Assembly: GCA_003222555.1 (NCBI GenBank)
Contig: QHWL01000009.1
Location: 1-9,424, forward strand
Length of the DNA: 9,424 bases
Direction of reading: 5' to 3'
From: Acidobacteriota bacterium
GTDB lineage: Bacteria > Acidobacteriota > Vicinamibacteria > Vicinamibacterales > CAVVIG01
Shown here: positions 6,067 through 9,424 of the stretch, in pieces
How positions within the stretch are numbered: the stretch's first letter is position 1
Layout: each line of letters starts with the position of its first letter
The notes under the pieces: model-generated
Told to the model about the DNA's origin: nothing
Seen by the model: the letters and a program-made list of their open reading frames with translations, nothing else
Database searches by the model: none
Translations under genes and position numbers: made by a program

Positions 6067-7371
6067 ATGTCCAGGCTCCTGTACTTCGATTGTTTTTCCG
6101 GTATCTCGGGCGACATGGTCCTCGGCGCGTTAATCGATGCCGGGCTCCCACTGGAGGATTTGAAGCGCGCGCTCGGAAGTCTGGCCGTGTCGGGGTTCGA
6201 CATCAGCACGAGGCGTGTGCTTCGGGCGGGCCTCTCGGCCACGCAGTTCATCGTGCACGAGCACGGCACCCCGCAAGCACCCCGCACCCAGCACGATCAT
6301 CACAATCACGGGCGCTCGCACTCCCACGATCATGATCACGCCGCCTCGCAGTCCGATGATCGCGAGGGCGTGCATCCCCATCGGACCCTGTCCGAGATCT
6401 TCGCGCTGATCGATCGGTCCGGGTTATCGGCGGCGGCCCGCGACCGCGCAAAGGCGTTGTTTCGGCGTCTTGGCGAAGCGGAAGCCTCCATCCACCAGGT
6501 GCCCGTCGGCGAGGTGCATCTTCACGAAGTCGGCGCGCTCGATTCTATTATCGACATCGTCGGCGCCGTGTTTGCGCTGGAATGGTTCGGCCTCGATCGG
6601 ATCGTCTCATCGCCGCTCAACGTCGGCGGAGGCATGGTCGAGTCGGCTCATGGCCTGTTTCCCGTGCCGGCGCCGGCCACCGTGAAGCTGTTGGGCGAGG
6701 CGCCCATCTACGGAGGCACCGTGCAGAAAGAGCTCGTGACGCCGACCGGCGCGCTCATCGTATCGTCCTACGCTTCTGCATTCGGCGCGATCCCCGCGAT
6801 GACGCTCGATGCAGTGGGATACGGCGCCGGCGAGCGGGATTTCGCGGCGACGCCAAACGTCCTGCGAGTGCTGATCGGCCGCGCGTGCGGGAATGATGTC
6901 CGACCCCCGACCGAGCGTGTGACCGTGATCGAATGCGAGATTGACGACATGAACCCGCAGCTGTTTGGCGTGGCGATGGACCGGCTCTACGAGGCGGGCG
7001 CCCTCGAAGTGTTCTACGTGCCCGTGCAGATGAAGAAGAACCGCCCGGGCACGCTGCTCACCGTGGTGACGGCCCCCGAACGGCGCCCGAAGCTGGCCGA
7101 CATCATCTTCAAGGAGACGACCACCATTGGCCTGCGGCACCACGACGTCGACCGGGAATGCCTCCAGCGCGAGCTGATCACGGTCGAAACGCCGGCGGGC
7201 GCCGTGAGAGTCAAGATCGCGTGGCGCGACGGTCGCGTCGTCAACGCTGTGCCCGAGTTCGAGGACTGCGCCCGGCTGGCCACGGCGACGAATCTTTCTG
7301 TGAAGGAAGTGCAGGCGCTCGCCATGAAGGCGTACGGCAGCCGCATCGATTCTTCGGATCGCCCCTCGTGA
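6067..7371 (+). CDS. larC: LarC, nickel-pincer cofactor nickel insertion protein
   Basis: This is a complete 434-residue LarC (formerly DUF111). The family enzyme inserts nickel, in a CTP-dependent step, into pyridinium-3,5-bisthiocarboxylic acid mononucleotide, making the nickel-pincer cofactor of LarA-type racemases and epimerases in the cytoplasm. The N-terminus matches the family exactly (LLYFDCFSGISGDMVLGALI, residues 4-23), and the VGEVHLHEVGALDSIIDIVG block follows. The C-terminal domain begins around ECEIDDMNPQLFGVAMDRLYEAGA, with the PVQMKKNRPGTLLTV segment. A His-rich stretch at residues 64-105 (HDHHNHGRSHSHDHDHA) is a likely nickel-binding or storage loop. Unlike Lactiplantibacillus LarC, which is made from larC1/larC2 by programmed frameshift, this is one continuous frame. 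No larA, larB or larE is in the window. The stop overlaps the metG start by four bases. The ATG at 6067 is fixed by the conserved N-terminus, and its ribosome binding site is weak. Confidence 0.95.
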   Translation: MSRLLYFDCFSGISGDMVLGALIDAGLPLEDLKRALGSLAVSGFDISTRRVLRAGLSATQFIVHEHGTPQAPRTQHDHHNHGRSHSHDHDHAASQSDDREGVHPHRTLSEIFALIDRSGLSAAARDRAKALFRRLGEAEASIHQVPVGEVHLHEVGALDSIIDIVGAVFALEWFGLDRIVSSPLNVGGGMVESAHGLFPVPAPATVKLLGEAPIYGGTVQKELVTPTGALIVSSYASAFGAIPAMTLDAVGYGAGERDFAATPNVLRVLIGRACGNDVRPPTERVTVIECEIDDMNPQLFGVAMDRLYEAGALEVFYVPVQMKKNRPGTLLTVVTAPERRPKLADIIFKETTTIGLRHHDVDRECLQRELITVETPAGAVRVKIAWRDGRVVNAVPEFEDCARLATATNLSVKEVQALAMKAYGSRIDSSDRPS

Positions 7372-9424
7372 GCCGCTTCTTCCTGACGACCGCCATCGAT
7401 TATGTCAACAGCCGCCCGCATCTCGGGACGGCCTACGAAAAGATCATGGCGGACGTCATCGCCCGGTACAAACGGCTGTGCGGGGTCGACACGCGGTTTC
7501 TCATGGGGAACGACGAGCACTCGCAGAATGTCTTTCGGATGGCGAGCGAAGAGGGCCTGGACCCTCTCGCTTACTGCGATCAGATGGAGCAGCAGTTCCG
7601 CGACACGTGGCGCAGGCTGGATATCTCGTTCGACGACTTTATTCGAACCACCGAGGCGCGCCACAAAGCCGGCGTCATCGACCTGATCAGCCGGATACAC
7701 GATGCGAGCGACATCTACGAGGGGGTCTACGAGGGCTGGTACTGCGTCGGGTGCGAAGCGTTCAAGCAGGAGAAGGATCTCGTCGTCTCGTCGACGGCAA
7801 CTGTCCGATCCATCTGACCAAACCGCAGTGGATTCGTGAGAAGAATTTCTTTTTCCGGTTGTCGAAGTATCAGCAGTCGCTCCGCGACCTCTTCGCGGCG
7901 CATCCCGAGTTTCTCCAACCCGACAATCGCCGGAATGAAATCCAGCGGCTGCTGGAGAGCGGGCTCGAGGATATCTCGGTGAGCCGCGCCGGGCAGGCCT
8001 GGGGGATCAGGCTGCCCTTCGATCCATCGAGCGTTGTCTACGTCTGGTTCGACGCGCTCATCAACTACGCGTCGGCGGTGGGCCTCGGCGGCGACGCGGA
8101 GATGTTCGCGCGCTGGTGGCCAGCCGATCTCCACATCATCGGCAAAGACATCACCCGATTTCACGCGGTCATCTGGCCGGCGATGCTGATGAGCGCCAAG
8201 CTGCCCGTGCCACGCCAGGTCTTCGGACACGGATTCATGACGTTGAACGGCCAGCGGATGAGCAAATCGCTCGGCACCGCGATCGATCCGATCGAAGCCG
8301 CCGATCGGTTCGGCGCCGATCCGCTGCGACTCTATCTTGTCAAGGAAATCGCGTTTGGCGGCGACGGCGACTTCTCGTGGGAGCGCTACGACGAGCGCTA
8401 CAACGTCGATCTGGCGAACAATCTCGGCAACCTGGTCAGCAGGGTCACGGTCATGGCCGGCCGGTACCGTCAGGGCCGGTTGACGCCGACCGGGGCGGGC
8501 TCGGATCAACTGGCGCGGCTCGGCGCACAAGCCGCGGCCGATTACCGGCGGTCGATGGACGCGCTCGCGCTGCACGAGGGCGCGGCGGCCGCCTATCGGC
8601 TGATTGATGGCACCAACGAGTTCATCGCTGCCACATCGCCATGGGCGCTCGCCAAAGACCCTGCGGCCGCCGATCGATTGTCGCAGGGGCTGTTCGACGC
8701 AGCGGAGGCGATTCGTCTCGCGGCCGTGTTGCTCTCGCCGATCATGCCCGCGTCGAGCAAGGACATTCTTCGGCGCGTGGGCGCGACGAGCGAGGGCTTG
8801 AATCTCGACCGCGACGGCCGTTGGCGCGCCCACGGCGAACGTGTCCTCCTTCAGGAAGGACCCCTCTGGCCTCGAACCGATGGCGACAGTCTGCGCTCGG
8901 GCCCGGCGCCCGCGGCCGTTGCGAGCGGGGGTGGGGCCCCGCGCGCTGTAAAGAAATCTGACACGCGCGCTGGCGTCGCGCCCCTCGGCGACGCCCGAGG
9001 GCGAGAGTCTACGCTCGAGCCCGAGGTCCGTAAGCGCGCGGGGGTGGGGCCCCGCGCGCCACAAGATCAAGATAATGTTAAGGAGCCCTCTGTGGAACCG
9101 ACCGACAATCCGACTACTCCGGCGCAGCCCGTAACCACCGCGCCCTCACAACCCGCGCCGTCGGGACAGCCTGCAGGCGATCGCATCTCGATCGACGAGT
9201 TCATGAAAATCGAGCTTCGCGTCGCCAAGGTGCTCGCCGCCGAGCGTGTGCCGAACTCCCGGAAGTTGATCAAGATGCAGGTTGACGTCGGCACCGAGCA
9301 CCGCACCCTCGTTGCCGGCATCGCCGACGCCTACGAACCCGAGGCGCTTGTCGGCCGGTCGGTCGTCGTCGTGTTCAATCTCAAGCCCGCCAAGCTCATG
9401 GGCATCGAGTCGAATGGGATGGTG
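7368..9424 (+). CDS. metG: methionyl-tRNA synthetase, frameshifted and cut by the window end
   Basis: MetRS charges tRNA-Met with methionine in the cytoplasm. Translation likely begins at GTG 7368 (MSRFFLTTAIDYVNSRPHLG), overlapping the larC stop as GTGA. The HIGH-type motif is HLGTA (from His18) and zinc ligands Cys126/Cys129 lie in CVGC. The initial frame then hits TGA at 7815-7817. The MetRS sequence resumes in the -1 frame from about 7793: DGNCPIHLTKPQWI (second half of the knuckle), VYVWFDALINY, IIGKDITRFHAVIWP, and RMSKS (8255-8269). The anticodon-binding helices follow, ending near GPLWPRTDG (about 8880). A repeat-derived, then Pro/Thr-rich, linker leads to the C-terminal OB-fold tRNA-binding domain (9185 onward: ISIDEFMKIELRVAKVL). 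That domain is cut by the window edge. The second part is open without a stop from 7793 to 9424. Because MetRS is essential, a sequence error or very recent mutation is likelier than a dead gene, unless another metG exists. Confidence 0.92.
7779..7793 (+). repeat. 7-bp direct repeat (8-nt unit) causing the metG frameshift
   Basis: CTCGTCG occurs at 7779-7785 and again at 7787-7793, separated by one T. Removing one 8-nt unit (CTCGTCGT) gives GAT CTC GTC GAC GGC, which reads EKDLVDGNCPIH, a normal MetRS zinc-knuckle sequence in the downstream frame. The insertion length (8) matches the observed frame change exactly. It looks like slippage or an assembly/sequencing duplication. Confidence 0.8.
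8883..9059 (+). repeat. two-copy direct DNA repeat inside metG, copies in different reading frames
   Basis: Copy 1 is 8883-8946 (64 nt) and copy 2 is 9001-9059 (59 nt). Each starts with GCGA(C/G)AGTCT(G/A)CGCTCG(G/A)GCCCG. Each ends with an identical 20-nt block, five G, T, four G, four C, then GCGCGC (8927-8946 and 9040-9059). The middles differ by 5 nt. The copies sit in different codon phases, so their peptides differ: GDSLRSGPAPAAVASGGG against GRESTLEPEVRKRAGVG. The similarity is therefore at DNA level, not a protein repeat. This fits insertion or spread of a dispersed repeat whose frame stayed open. Confidence 0.8.
8972..8995 (+). repeat. hairpin between the two repeat copies
   Basis: GGCGTCGC (8972-8979) and GCGACGCC (8988-8995) form a perfect 8-bp stem around an 8-nt loop (GCCCCTCG). 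It lies midway between the two direct-repeat copies, which suggests it belongs to the same repetitive element. It is coded through in frame as part of the MetRS linker. Confidence 0.6.
9080..9094 (+). promoter_or_regulatory. possible internal ribosome binding site and GTG start in metG
   Basis: AAGGAG (9080-9085) stands six bases before an in-frame GTG (9092-9094), in a locally AT-rich patch directly after the repeats. Initiation here would give MEPTDNPTTPAQP followed by the whole tRNA-binding domain, like a free-standing MetRS beta subunit or Trbp111/CsaA-type protein. AAG GAG is also an ordinary Lys-Glu pair in the open frame, so the match may be coincidental. Confidence 0.35.

Noticed and set aside
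6256..6384. Repetitive CAC/CAT codons in larC as a DNA repeat or CRISPR-like array
   Set aside because: These simply encode the His-rich metal-binding loop of LarC. There are no regular spacers or repeat units.
7727..9070. 447-codon open frame on the minus strand, opposite metG
   Set aside because: It is antisense to clear MetRS coding sequence, Arg-rich and without family motifs. Long antisense frames are expected in GC-rich genes.

Overview
The window is GC-rich bacterial DNA carrying seven protein genes. The first is on the minus strand and the other six are on the plus strand. Taxonomy is inferred only from style: high GC, a secreted beta-propeller with a Pro/Gly-rich tail, a CocE-type hydrolase and dispersed palindromic repeats would suit Acidobacteriota (for example Vicinamibacteria) or a similar soil lineage. 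No rRNA or other marker is present to confirm this.

Layout. Bases 1-179 hold no gene I can support. At 180-764 (minus) lies an Ala-rich helical lipoprotein with a DUF4398-like pattern. A 49-bp divergent gap separates it from a complete radC-family gene (814-1482). Next come a secreted YncE/YVTN-type beta-propeller protein (1616-2755, strong ribosome binding site) and an exported CocE/NonD-type serine hydrolase (start best placed at 2942, end 4810). Bases 4811-5275 hold no credible gene but contain a long, near-perfect inverted repeat (5134-5244). It ends 31 bases before a small spermidine-synthase-fold, methyltransferase-like gene (5276-5953). After a short hairpin-rich gap come larC (6067-7371, nickel insertion for the nickel-pincer cofactor) and metG (from 7368, running off the right edge). 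larC and metG overlap by 4 nt (GTGA) and are probably translationally coupled.

The most interesting material is in metG. First, the reading frame breaks inside the zinc knuckle, at an 8-nt near-tandem duplication (7779-7793). Removing one 8-nt unit restores a normal MetRS sequence. Second, the linker before the C-terminal tRNA-binding domain is built from a DNA repeat present in two copies read in different frames, with a hairpin between them. Third, just after the repeats, a Shine-Dalgarno-like AAGGAG sits six bases before an in-frame GTG (9092). This could initiate a free-standing tRNA-binding domain. I see no phage, defence, CRISPR or transposase genes.

The genes do not form one pathway. 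RadC, the propeller, the hydrolase and the lipoprotein look like independent neighbours. Only larC-metG, and perhaps the methyltransferase-like gene, look co-transcribed.
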